From Sphingomonas sp. (GTDB taxonomy: Bacteria; Pseudomonadota; Alphaproteobacteria; Sphingomonadales; Sphingomonadaceae), in the NCBI RefSeq assembly GCF_017744835.1, contig NZ_JAGIAM010000002.1, positions 1-64,000 of the forward strand: a DNA stretch of 64,000 bases, given 5' to 3'. Each line of letters opens with the position of its first letter. Positions within the stretch are counted from its first letter, which is position 1. A program made the translations under genes and the position numbers. The notes below the pieces were generated by a model, which did not search any database, was not told where the DNA came from, and saw only the letters and a program-made list of their open reading frames with translations. Positions 9,701 through 18,100 of this stretch are shown here, in pieces.

Positions 9701-10422
9701 GCGGCGCCGATCGCGTGGATCGCAGCTTCGTAATCGCGGTAATAGCGGTCCGCGTCGGCGGCGGTGGTCGCGGCCTCGCCGAGCATGTCGTAGCTGTACT
9801 GGAAGCCCCGCGCCTCCAGCGCCTTGGAGCGCTTGAGCGCTTCCTCGATCGTCTCGCCGGTGACGAACTGCTCGCCCATCATCCGCATCGCCATGTCGAC
9901 GCCGCGGCGGATCACCGGCTCGCCCGCGCGCGCGATCAGCCGGGTGAGCGCTGCAGCCAGGCCGGAATCGTTGACGCTGCTGGTGAGCTTGCCGGTGACC
10001 ACCAGCCCCCAGGTCGCGGCGTTGACGAACAGCGAGCGGCTGTCGCCCAAGTGCGCCTTCCAGTCGCCGCCGGCGATCTTGTCTCGGATCAGCGCGTCGC
10101 GCGTGTCATGGTCGGGGATGCGGAGCAGCGCCTCGGCGAGGCACATCAGCGCGACGCCTTCCTGGCTGGACAGCGCATATTCCTGGACCAGCCCCTCGAC
10201 TCCGCCGCCGCGGCGCGCGGCGCGCAGGCCGGTGACGAGCGCGGTGGCGGTGCGCCGGGCCGCGGCGCGTGTCTCCTCGGGGAGTGTCGCCCGCTCGAAC
10301 AGGGCCGCGACGCATTCGGGCTCCGGGCGGCGATAGGCTGCGGTGATCGCCTGGCGCAGCGGCGACTGCTCGCGGATCGGAGGCGCGAATTCGGCGAAAA
10401 GCGGAGGGAATGCGTCGGTCAT
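6796..10422 (-). CDS. putA: Bifunctional proline dehydrogenase / L-glutamate gamma-semialdehyde dehydrogenase
   Basis: A 1208-residue PutA that oxidises proline to glutamate: FAD-dependent proline dehydrogenase (about residues 150-500, with the FQ-LHGMGE and R-R-LLENGANSSFVN segments), then NAD-dependent aldehyde dehydrogenase (about 580-1020). The dehydrogenase shows ETGGQNAMIV for the catalytic glutamate and AGQRCSALR for the catalytic cysteine. A further C-terminal domain of about 180 residues follows. There is no N-terminal ribbon-helix-helix DNA-binding domain, so this PutA is not its own repressor. That fits the divergent Lrp-family gene next door. Length matches type B PutA proteins. 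Confidence 0.96.
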   Translation of the reverse strand: MTDAFPPLFAEFAPPIREQSPLRQAITAAYRRPEPECVAALFERATLPEETRAAARRTATALVTGLRAARRGGGVEGLVQEYALSSQEGVALMCLAEALLRIPDHDTRDALIRDKIAGGDWKAHLGDSRSLFVNAATWGLVVTGKLTSSVNDSGLAAALTRLIARAGEPVIRRGVDMAMRMMGEQFVTGETIEEALKRSKALEARGFQYSYDMLGEAATTAADADRYYRDYEAAIHAIGAASNGRGVYGGPGISIKLSALHPRYSRAQAARVMGELLPRVKALAMLAKGYDIGLNIDAEEADRLELSLDLLESLALDPDLGGWNGLGFVVQAYGKRCPFVIDWIIDLARRAGRRIMARLVKGAYWDAEIKRAQLDGLEDFPVYTRKIHTDVAYIACARKLLAATDAVFPQFATHNAQTLATVYEMAGPDFAIGKYEFQCLHGMGEPLYEQVVGADKLDRPCRIYAPVGTHETLLAYLVRRLLENGANSSFVNRIGDEEVSVAELVADPVETVRAMPVVGQKHPRIALPRDLYGTRRNSEGLDLASETTLAMLGEAMRKGAHGGWTSGAEGTPRAVLNPADHRDRVGTVFEVSPEQARALVSAAAAAAPAWAATAPAERATCLERAADRMQARMPALLGLIMREAGKSLPNAIAEVREAIDFLRYYAEQARRTLGAGHAPLGAVVCISPWNFPLAIFTGQVAAALVAGNAVLAKPAEETPLIAAQGVAILHEAGVPADVLRLVPGDGAIGAALVAAPETAAVMFTGSTEVARLIQAELAERLSPEGRPIPFIAETGGQNAMIVDSSALAEQVVGDVIASAFDSAGQRCSALRILCLQEEVADRILAMLKGALHELSIGRTDRLSTDIGPVITAEAKANIEKHIDKMRSLGRPVEQIALAGETAHGTFVPPTIIELKSVADLEREVFGPVLHVVRFRRSGLDRLIDQINATGYGLTFGLHTRLDETIAHVAARVRAGNLYINRNVIGAVVGVQPFGGRGLSGTGPKAGGPLYLGRLVHGTPVPPQLSSTVADPAARDLALWLEGQGDAAAAARVRAAASASLLGGEVELPGPVGERNLYALHARGTVLALPVTREGLIAQLAAGLAGGNTLVVHAPAGLRATFAALPASVAARIRWADDWAGQGPFAAALVEGDREQVLAALGSIAALPGPIVLVQAGREDYRLEWLVEEVSTSINTTAAGGNASLMALA

Positions 10423-10453
10423 GCCGCTCCAATAGCATGACGGCCGATGGCGT

Positions 10454-10484
10454 TCCGCCTCAACACGCGCTAGAGGCAGGCGGA
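10454..10484. promoter_or_regulatory. Inverted repeat between putA and its Lrp-type regulator
   Basis: TCCGCCT (10454-10460) and AGGCGGA (10478-10484) form a perfect 7-bp inverted repeat with a 17-bp spacer inside the 94-nt divergent intergenic region. The half-sites are 24 bp apart, a little over two helical turns, which suits a dimeric or oligomeric Lrp/AsnC protein. Assignment as operator is inference. Confidence 0.4.
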
Positions 10485-10516
10485 TCGAACTGCATTTCTG
10501 TCACGGAGCAGTCCGG

Positions 10517-10987
10517 ATGGACGCCAAACCCACACCACAAAGTGGAATCGACGCCTTCGATCGCAAGATCATCGATGCATTGCGCGAAGACGGGCGCATG
10601 TCTGTCACCGAGCTGGCGCGCCGCGTGGGACTGTCCAAGACGCCGTGCCAGGTGCGGCTCAGGCGGCTGATCGACGCAGGTTATATCCTGGGCTTCCGCG
10701 CGGTGATCGACCCGGTGAAGCTGGGGCTCGATCATATCGCCTTCACCGAAGTGAAGCTCTCCGACACGCGCGAGGCGGCGCTCGAGGAATTCCGCCGCGC
10801 GGTGCTGAAGATCCGCGAAGTCGAGGAATGCCACATGATCGCGAGCAGTTTCGACTATCTGCTCAAGGTGCGCACTTCGGACATCCGCAAATACCGCGAA
10901 GTGCTGGGCGAGCGAATCTCGAGCCTGCCGCACGTCGCCAGCACTTCGACCTTCGTGGCGATGGAGACGATTCGCGACGCGATGTGA
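10517..10987 (+). CDS. putR: Lrp/AsnC family regulator, probable proline-responsive activator of putA
   Basis: A 156-residue Lrp/AsnC protein. The winged helix-turn-helix covers about residues 12-60 (MSVTELARRVGLSKTPCQVRL), and the RAM ligand-binding domain about 75-145. It is divergent from putA with only 94 nt between them. In Agrobacterium and Rhodobacter the Lrp-family regulator PutR occupies this position and activates putA in response to proline. The name is given on that context plus family; the sequence itself shows only Lrp/AsnC membership. Confidence 0.85.
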   Translation: MDAKPTPQSGIDAFDRKIIDALREDGRMSVTELARRVGLSKTPCQVRLRRLIDAGYILGFRAVIDPVKLGLDHIAFTEVKLSDTREAALEEFRRAVLKIREVEECHMIASSFDYLLKVRTSDIRKYREVLGERISSLPHVASTSTFVAMETIRDAM

Positions 10988-11085
10988 GGGCCTGCATCTG
11001 GCGGGTTGGAGTTTGTGTAGCGGGTATTGGCGTATTGCAGTCATTCGTGATGTAAGGTGTGGCCTGATCCCAAGGGAGCCAGCCA

Positions 11086-11877
11086 TTGATCAACGAAGTG
11101 CGCCGAGCGGTGGCGAAGGTCCCCGCGATCACGCTCGGATTCTGGGTCATCAAAATCCTCGCGACCACCCTCGGCGAGACCGGCGGCGACACCGTCTCGA
11201 TGAGCTGGCTAGGCGAGACGACGCCCGAGGCAGGCGCATCCGGTCTCAACGGCTATTTGATCGGGACGGCGATCTTCGGCCTGATGCTGCTGGTCCTCGT
11301 ATGGGCTCAAGTGCGCGCGAGCCGCTTCAATCGGTGGCTGTACTGGGCGACGATCGTCGCCTCGACCACTGCAGGCACGACGCTTGCGGACTTTGCGACG
11401 CGCTCGATCGGAATCGGCTATCCCGGCGGGTCGCTGATGCTCTTCGCCTGCGTCATCGTTTCACTGGCGCTCTGGCGTGGCGTTACCGGCAGCGTGGCCA
11501 TCGACACCGTTACCGACAGCCGCAGCGAGATATTCTATTGGCTGACGATCACTTTTTCGCAGACGCTCGGCACGGCGCTGGGCGACTGGGTAGCGGACTC
11601 GGGCCTGGGTTATGGCGGCGCGGCGGTCGTGTTCGGAGCAGCGCTAGCGATTACGGCAGCGCTCTATTTCTGGACACGGATATCCCATGTGATGCTGTTC
11701 TGGGCGGCATTCATCCTGACCCGCCCCCTGGGGGCGACCGTCGGCGATTTCCTCGACAAGCCGGTGACGAAGGGCGGTCTCGAGCTCAGCCGGCCGCTCG
11801 CTACCGGCATATTGCTCGCCGCGATCCTGCTGTTGATCGCCGTCCTGCCGCAGCGACCGGCCGAGCGACCGCACTAG
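11086..11877 (+). CDS. COG4705-type multi-pass membrane protein, TTG start
   Basis: A 263-residue integral membrane protein with about seven predicted helices and no soluble domain. It contains three related motifs: TTLGETGGD near the N-terminus, TLGTALGDWVAD around residue 165, and PLGATVGDFLDKP around residue 222. These recurrent L-G-x-T-x-G-D/E steps are the hallmark of the COG4705 family, whose role is not established. The acidic residues in helices suggest ion transport, which is inference. The start is TTG: AAGGGAG lies 7 nt upstream, and no ATG or GTG is better placed. Confidence 0.75.
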   Translation: MINEVRRAVAKVPAITLGFWVIKILATTLGETGGDTVSMSWLGETTPEAGASGLNGYLIGTAIFGLMLLVLVWAQVRASRFNRWLYWATIVASTTAGTTLADFATRSIGIGYPGGSLMLFACVIVSLALWRGVTGSVAIDTVTDSRSEIFYWLTITFSQTLGTALGDWVADSGLGYGGAAVVFGAALAITAALYFWTRISHVMLFWAAFILTRPLGATVGDFLDKPVTKGGLELSRPLATGILLAAILLLIAVLPQRPAERPH

Positions 11878-11944
11878 GCGAGGTCCGTCGCCCCGAGATT
11901 CGCGGCTGTCCCCTCTTCCAGCTTCGCAGGAGAGGAAGAAAGGT

Positions 11945-13309
11945 TCAATGCTCGCGGAAGGAGGACCAGAAGCTGCCGAGCAGCGGCTCGAGCGCATAGT
12001 CGAGCGCGGTGCGCTTCCGGAGCGGGATCAGCACCTGGACCGGCATGCCCGGGCGGAGCTGGAAGTCCTGCCCGCGCACCTGCTGGATCAGCGCGAGCTG
12101 GTCGTGCGGCACGGTGATCTCGCCGGTGAAATAGCTGATCCCGGTCTTCTCGTCGGTGAAGCTGTCGGCGGAGACGCGCGTGAGCTTGCCTTCGAGATTG
12201 GGGAGCGTGCGCTCGTGCAGGCCCGAGAATTTGATCAGCGTGCGCTGGCCGACCGACAGATCGTCGGCGTCATCGGGCGCGATCCGCGCCTCGATCCGCA
12301 GCCCGGCATGTTCGGGGACGATGTCCATCAGCTTCTGCCCCGGGCCGATCACGCCGCCCGGCGTGAAGACGGTGAGCCCCACCACCGCGCCGGTGACGGG
12401 CGCGCGGATCGCGGTGCGCTCCATCTGGTCGCGCGCGGCGATCCACTTGGGCAGGACGTCCCCGAGCCGGGTTTCGACGTCGCGGAGGTCGGCGGCGGTG
12501 CGCTCGCGGAAGCTGCGCTCGGCCTCCAGCGCCTGGAGCCGGCTCTCGCGCGCGGCGCCCTGGGTCTGGGCGACTCCGGCGCTGTACTGGCCGCGCTGAC
12601 CCATCAGCTCGGCACGCGCGCGTTCGAGCTCGCGCATGCGCGTCTGCGAGACGAAACCCTTGTCGGCGACGGGCTTGAGCGCAGCGATCTGCTCCTCGAT
12701 CAGACGGAGCTGCTCGGCGGCAGAGACCTCCTGCTCGCCATAGCCCCGCCCCTGCTGGCCCGACTGGGCGGCCCGCTCGCCGAGCGCCCCGCGCTGCGCC
12801 GCGAGCACGGCCGTGCGCGCGGCGAGTTCGGTCCGCTGGAGCCGCAGCGCCGTCTCGGCCTCGGTGCGGTCCTCGGGCGACAAGGACGCGAATTCGGGGG
12901 GCGCGGTCACTTCACTGCGGCCGAGCTGCTCGGCCTCGAGCCGTGCTCGCTGGGCGAGCAGCCGGATCGATTGCGAGGCGAGCGCACGTTCCTGCGCCTG
13001 CACTTCCGCGGCGGCGAGCTGCATCAGCAACTGACCGCGTTCGACGCGCTGGCCTTCCTTGACGTAGATCTTGCCGACGACGCCGCCGTCGCGGTGCTGG
13101 ACCGACTGACGCTGGCCGGAGACGACCACCGTACCCTGCGCATAGGCGGCGGCGTCGAGCCGCGCGAACGCGGCCCAGCCGAGGAACACCAGGAAGAACA
13201 GCGCGGCGATGATCACGCCGGTGCGGATGTCGTGGCGCGGATCGGCGGCGGGCGGCGTTGCCGCGTCCACGCCTTCGCCGCGCGGCGGCAGGAGGAAGGG
13301 CGCGTTCAT
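11945..13309 (-). CDS. HlyD-family type I secretion membrane fusion protein
   Basis: A 454-residue periplasmic adaptor. One transmembrane helix lies at about residues 30-50. A biotinyl-lipoyl-like first half follows (VQHRDGGVVGKIYVKEGQ), then long alpha-helical hairpins rich in Ala/Glu/Arg (about 100-300), and the second lipoyl half plus beta-barrel (RAPVTGAVVGLTVFTPGGVI, then LRPGMPVQVLI near the end). This is the PrtE/HlyD layout, which bridges the inner-membrane ABC protein and a TolC channel. Its start overlaps the ABC gene stop by 4 nt (ATGA), so the two are translationally coupled. No TolC-like gene is present in the window. Confidence 0.92.
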   Translation of the reverse strand: MNAPFLLPPRGEGVDAATPPAADPRHDIRTGVIIAALFFLVFLGWAAFARLDAAAYAQGTVVVSGQRQSVQHRDGGVVGKIYVKEGQRVERGQLLMQLAAAEVQAQERALASQSIRLLAQRARLEAEQLGRSEVTAPPEFASLSPEDRTEAETALRLQRTELAARTAVLAAQRGALGERAAQSGQQGRGYGEQEVSAAEQLRLIEEQIAALKPVADKGFVSQTRMRELERARAELMGQRGQYSAGVAQTQGAARESRLQALEAERSFRERTAADLRDVETRLGDVLPKWIAARDQMERTAIRAPVTGAVVGLTVFTPGGVIGPGQKLMDIVPEHAGLRIEARIAPDDADDLSVGQRTLIKFSGLHERTLPNLEGKLTRVSADSFTDEKTGISYFTGEITVPHDQLALIQQVRGQDFQLRPGMPVQVLIPLRKRTALDYALEPLLGSFWSSFREH

Positions 13310-15042
13310 GCCGCGTCTCCGGCGCCGGCGCGGGGCACGCGCCGCAAGTTCGGCGGTGCGATCTTGGGCAGCACTTCGTCGCGCGTGCCGAACATCTCGA
13401 TGCGGCCGTCGCGGAGCACGAGGATCTTGTCGACCACGGGCAGGATGCCGAGCTTGTGCGAGACGATCAGGATCGTCCGGCCCTCGGCCTTGAGCGCGGC
13501 GAGCGCAGTGACCAGCGCGGCGTCGCCTTCGGCGTCGAGATGCGCGTTGGGCTCGTCGAGGATCAGCAGCGGCGGATCGGCATAGACCGCGCGGGCGAGC
13601 GCGATGCGCTGCGCCTGCCCCGCCGACACCGAGCGCCCGCCGAGCTTGAGCTGGTGGTCATAGCCGTCGGGCAGGCGGCGGATCAGCGGATCGGCGCCGA
13701 CCTTCTCGGCCGCCGTGACGATCGCCGCGTCCATCGATGCGCGATCGGCGCCGAGCTCGCCGGCGAAGCGCGCGATATTCTCCGCGACGGTGCCGGCGAA
13801 CAGCACCGAATCCTGCGGGAGATAGCCGATGTGCCGTGCCAGCGCCTCGGGATCCCAGTCGCGCGCGTCGGCGCCGTCGATGCGCACCGTGCCGCGATCA
13901 GGGAGCAGCGCGCCGGCGATGCTGCGCGCGAGCGTCGACTTGCCGGCGCCGCTGGGGCCGACGATCGCGACGACCTCGCCCGGCGCGACGCGGAACGAGA
14001 CCGCGTTCAGGATCGCGCCGTCGCGCGTGTCGTTGAGCACGGTCACGCCCTCGACCGCCAGCGCGCCGCGCGGCGCGGGGAGCTGCGTCGGCGCGGTGCG
14101 GCTCACGGCGCCGCCGAGGAGCTGGCCGAGATTGTCGTAGCTCTGCCGCGCCTGGATGATCGTCTTCCACGTGCCGACAAGCTGCTCGATCGGCGCGAGC
14201 GCGCGGGCGATCAGGAAGGACGAGGCGAAGATCGCGCCGCCCGAGATCAGATTGTCCACCGCCAGCATCGCGCCGAGCCCCAGCGCGAGCGACTGGAGCG
14301 CGAGCCGCGTGAACTTGGTCGCGGTGAGATAGCTGCCCGCGGCGAAGCTCGCCTCGGTCTGCGCGGCGAGCATCGCCTCGCGCTGACGGAGCTGGCGGGC
14401 GACCAGCGCACGGCGCATGCCGAGCGCGCGGATGCTGTCGCTCGAGCCGAGCAGCACGTCCTGGCTGGCGTAGGACATGCTGGCGATCGCCTGCGCGCGA
14501 TCGAGCCGGCTGCGCGTCGCGCGCTCGTTGGCCCAGGCGATCAGCGGCAGGATCGTGCAGCCCAGGATCGCGACGACGCCGATCCACGGGTGCACGAGGA
14601 AGCAGACCAGGATGTAGATCGGGACCCAGGGCGCGTCGAACAGCGATAGCACGCCCGCGCCAGTGAGCGTGCCGCGCAGCAGGTCGAATTCGCGCAGCGC
14701 CTGGCGCGCGGCGGGAAGCTCGGGCCGGCCGAGCGTCGCGTCGAGGATCAGCGGCGCAAGCGTGGCGTCGAGCTGGACGCCGGCGCGCACCAGCAGCCGC
14801 GCGCGTATGCGGTCGAGCAGCGCGAGCGTCGCGAGCGCGAACAGCAGCACCATCGTGAGGAAGAGCAGCGTCTGCAGCCCGCGCGTCGGCACCACGCGGT
14901 CGTACACTTGCAGCATGTACAGCGTGGGCACGATGTAGAGCAGGTTGATGAGCGCGCTGAACACCGCCGCCGCGACGAAATGGCGGCGGCAGAGCGCGAG
15001 CGCGGCGCGGATCGTGTCCTCGGCCTGCCCCCGGCTCAGCAT
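13306..15042 (-). CDS. Type I secretion ABC transporter (PrtD-like permease/ATPase)
   Basis: A 578-residue half transporter. The membrane domain covers about residues 20-310. The nucleotide-binding domain follows with Walker A GPSGAGKSTLAR, signature VSAGQAQRIALARA and Walker B LLILDEPNAHLD. It lacks the N-terminal C39-like domain of HlyB, which places it with PrtD-type exporters of RTX proteins. The start at 15042 is supported by AGGGG 6 nt upstream; a longer frame to 15114 adds only an Arg-rich lead. It lies downstream of the large RTX nuclease and upstream of HlyD, so substrate, ABC protein and adaptor form one locus. Confidence 0.93.
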   Translation of the reverse strand: MLSRGQAEDTIRAALALCRRHFVAAAVFSALINLLYIVPTLYMLQVYDRVVPTRGLQTLLFLTMVLLFALATLALLDRIRARLLVRAGVQLDATLAPLILDATLGRPELPAARQALREFDLLRGTLTGAGVLSLFDAPWVPIYILVCFLVHPWIGVVAILGCTILPLIAWANERATRSRLDRAQAIASMSYASQDVLLGSSDSIRALGMRRALVARQLRQREAMLAAQTEASFAAGSYLTATKFTRLALQSLALGLGAMLAVDNLISGGAIFASSFLIARALAPIEQLVGTWKTIIQARQSYDNLGQLLGGAVSRTAPTQLPAPRGALAVEGVTVLNDTRDGAILNAVSFRVAPGEVVAIVGPSGAGKSTLARSIAGALLPDRGTVRIDGADARDWDPEALARHIGYLPQDSVLFAGTVAENIARFAGELGADRASMDAAIVTAAEKVGADPLIRRLPDGYDHQLKLGGRSVSAGQAQRIALARAVYADPPLLILDEPNAHLDAEGDAALVTALAALKAEGRTILIVSHKLGILPVVDKILVLRDGRIEMFGTRDEVLPKIAPPNLRRVPRAGAGDAA

Positions 15043-15064
15043 GCGAGACCCCTGAAACGCCGAA

Positions 15065-15089
15065 CCGCGCGACCGGGGAGGTCGCGCGG
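15065..15089 (-). terminator. Stem-loop between the RTX nuclease and its transporter genes
   Basis: A perfect 9-bp GC stem (15065-15073 with 15081-15089) around a 7-nt loop. No T-run follows, so it may act as a partial terminator or mRNA-stabilising element that gives more substrate than transporter. That role is inference. Confidence 0.45.
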
Positions 15090-15123
15090 CGCGGTTTCGA
15101 TCATGCTTCGGCAATCGCGCAAA

Positions 15124-18100
15124 TCAGAACCCGTGACCAAGATCCGCCAGCTTCACACCTATGCGATCGAGGAGCGCGTCGACTGCGTCGCCGACGCTGT
15201 CGAGCAGACCGCCGAGGCCGGGCTGGTGATCCGAGTAATAGTCGGGGGCCGCATACTTGACCAGCGCCGCGTTCTGCACGCCGAGCAGCGTCACCGAAGT
15301 GCCGGGGCTCATCGTCAGCGTGAGGTCGAGCACGCTGTCGTGGTTGACGTCCTGCACCTTGGTCCGCGTGACTGCGATGCCGTCGTCGAGGACGATGCGG
15401 TCGAGCGTCGTGTCGAAATCGGCGATGGTGTCGTTGTTGTCGACGCGGCCGAAGTGGAAGACGTCGGCGCCCGCGCCGCCCCACAGATCGTCGTTGCCCT
15501 GGCCGCCGAACAGCACATCGTTGCCGGCGCCGCCGCGCAGCGTGTCGTTGCCCAGATCGCCGAACAGCACGTCGTTGCCGTCGCCGCCGTCGAGCGCGTC
15601 GTTGCCGATGCCGCCGTCGAGCACGTCATGCCCGCCGAGCCCGCCCAGCGTATCGTTGCCGATCCCGCCCGAGAGGTGATCCTCGCCGCCGGTGCCGGTG
15701 AGCGTGTCGGCGCGCACGGTGCCGGTGCGGGTGACGCCATCGGCGACGCCGGTGACAGTCACGTCCACCGTCGCAGTGCTGGTGAGGCCGTTCTGATCGG
15801 TGACGCTGTAGGTGAAGTGATCCACCTGGGTCGCGCCGGTCGCCAGCGCATCGAAGGCGTCGGCATCGGCGACGTAGCGCAGCACATGGTTGGCGCTGTC
15901 GAAAACCAGGCTGCCGAGCGTGCCCGTGTTGTCCACGCCGCTGATCGAGAGCGTCGTGCCCGCGTCGGGATCGCTATCGTTGCCGAGCAGCACCGACCAG
16001 AGATTGTCGCTGGTCGCATCCTCGGCGACCGCGACGGCATCGTGCGCGGCGACCGGCGCCTCGTTGACGTCGCCGACCGTGACGGTGAAGCCCTGCTCGC
16101 TGCTGAGCCCGCCGCTGTCGGTGACCTTTGCGATGATAGCGTAGCTCGCCACCGCCTCGTGGTTGAGCACGGCGGTGGTGGTGACCACGCCGGTGGCGGC
16201 GTCGACCGCGAACAGGCCGCCGGCGTTGTCGACCAGCGCATAGCTGAGCGTGTCGTTGGCGGTGTCGCTGGCCGAGAGCGTGCCGACGACGGTGCCCGCG
16301 GGCAGGTTCTCGTCGACCGAGGCGTGGCTGAGCGCGAGGCCGGTCGGCGCGGCACCGAGCATCAGCAGCGCGACTTGCGGGTCGTGGTCGGTCGGCCGCG
16401 TGCCGCCGAACTCGGCGTTGAGGTGGACCGAGTCATATTGCGCGTTGGGGAGCAGACCGCCGGTGACCAGGATATGGTCGATCTCCTGCGCATTGCCTTC
16501 GAACATGTAGCTGTAGCGCTCTTCCTCGGGCAGCAGCGTGTTGAGGTTGGTCATCACCCCGCCCTGCGCCGGATCGGTGAGCTGGGTCTGGGCCTGCTCG
16601 AAATAGAAGCCGTTCCAGTCGCCGAGCACCGCGATGTTCATCGTCGGATCGTCGGCGAGGTGCGAATTGATATAAGCCTTCACGCCCGCCGCCTGGGCCG
16701 TGCGCGCGGCGTCGCCGGCATCGGTGGCGGGCTGGTTGTCGCCCCACATCGGATCGCTGCCGAGGCGCGACGTGAGGTGGACGTTGATCGTGGTGACCGT
16801 CTGCCCCGCGAAGGCGAACTGCGCCACCAGCGGGCGGCGGGTGCCGGCATAGGCCGCGCCGTCGATCAGTTCGGCGCTGCCCTCGACGTAATCGACGCGG
16901 TCGACGTTGTAGAGATAGCCGTTGCGGATGTTGCCGCCGCCTTCGCCGCCGGTCGAGCCGGCGACGGTGGGCGCGATCTCGACATAGGCATAGTGGAGGC
17001 CCGACTGGGCATAGATCGCATCGATCAGGCCCTGCGCCGTGACGGTGCCCGACAGGTCGGGGCCCGAGCCCGCGCCGTCCGCGTCCTGGATCTCCTGCAC
17101 GGCGATGATGTCGGGCGCGCGCAGATTGTAGACGATGTCGCTCGCGAGCACTTCGAACTTGCCGTCCGAGGCGTCGAGATTCTCGACATTGTAGGTCGCG
17201 ATCGAGAGATGGTTTGCGTCGCTGTGGAGCGCGGTCTGCTCGCGGGCGAGCGTGGTGTCCTGCGTGACGGTCACCGCCTCGGTGACCACGACTTCATATT
17301 GGTCGAAGGCATAGTTGACGATGCCGGTGACGCTGCTGAGCTGGTCGCCGATCGTGTAGCCCGGGGCGAAGCCGGCGAAGACGCCCGAATCGTCGTCGAT
17401 CTGGATCTTCTCGGGATTGTAGTCGGGAACGCCCGCCTCACCCGGCGAGATGGTGATGCCGCCGCGGTCGTTGACGCCGGTGGCACCCTGCCCGTGCGAT
17501 GCGACGACGTCGGTCTCGCCGAACTCGTTGGTGTTGGAGACCGCCTGGGGCGCGTCGATCGTGACGCGCATGCCTTCGAGCGATTCCCAGAAGTCGATGC
17601 CGTCGTGCGCGGGATCGTAGCTGGTGAGCCCGTCGTCATCGATCGCCTCGGCCGGGGGCAGCACGCCGTGCGCGCCGATCACGACGGCCTCGGGCAGCGC
17701 ATTGCCGGTGCTGAGCAGAGTCACGACCGGAGCGGTGATCTCGGTCACCGACAGGCTCTGGTCATCTCCGGCGAATTCGGACACTTCGCCGCGCACCGAG
17801 AGCCCGTCGCCGACGTGCACCGTGGGCGCGGTGCTGGTGTAGACGAAGACGCCGTCCGACGTGGCGGCATTGCCGTCGCCCTGGGCCGACTGGAGATAGA
17901 AGCCGTTGCTATCGACCGCGGTGACGATGCCGGTGGTGATCACCACCTGGCCCGCATAGGTCGAGACATGGCCCTCGCCCTGGATCGCGCTGATCGACAG
18001 CTCGATCGGATCGTCGTTGACGATCGTGCCGACCGCGGCGGCGTCGTCGATCACGACATTGCCCGTAGCCGCGCCGAGCTGGACCGAGAAGGTCTCGTTA

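Noticed and set aside
7867..10440. Plus-strand open frame of 857 codons antisense to putA
   Set aside because: Typical GC-driven shadow frame; no domain pattern and the opposite strand encodes a complete PutA.
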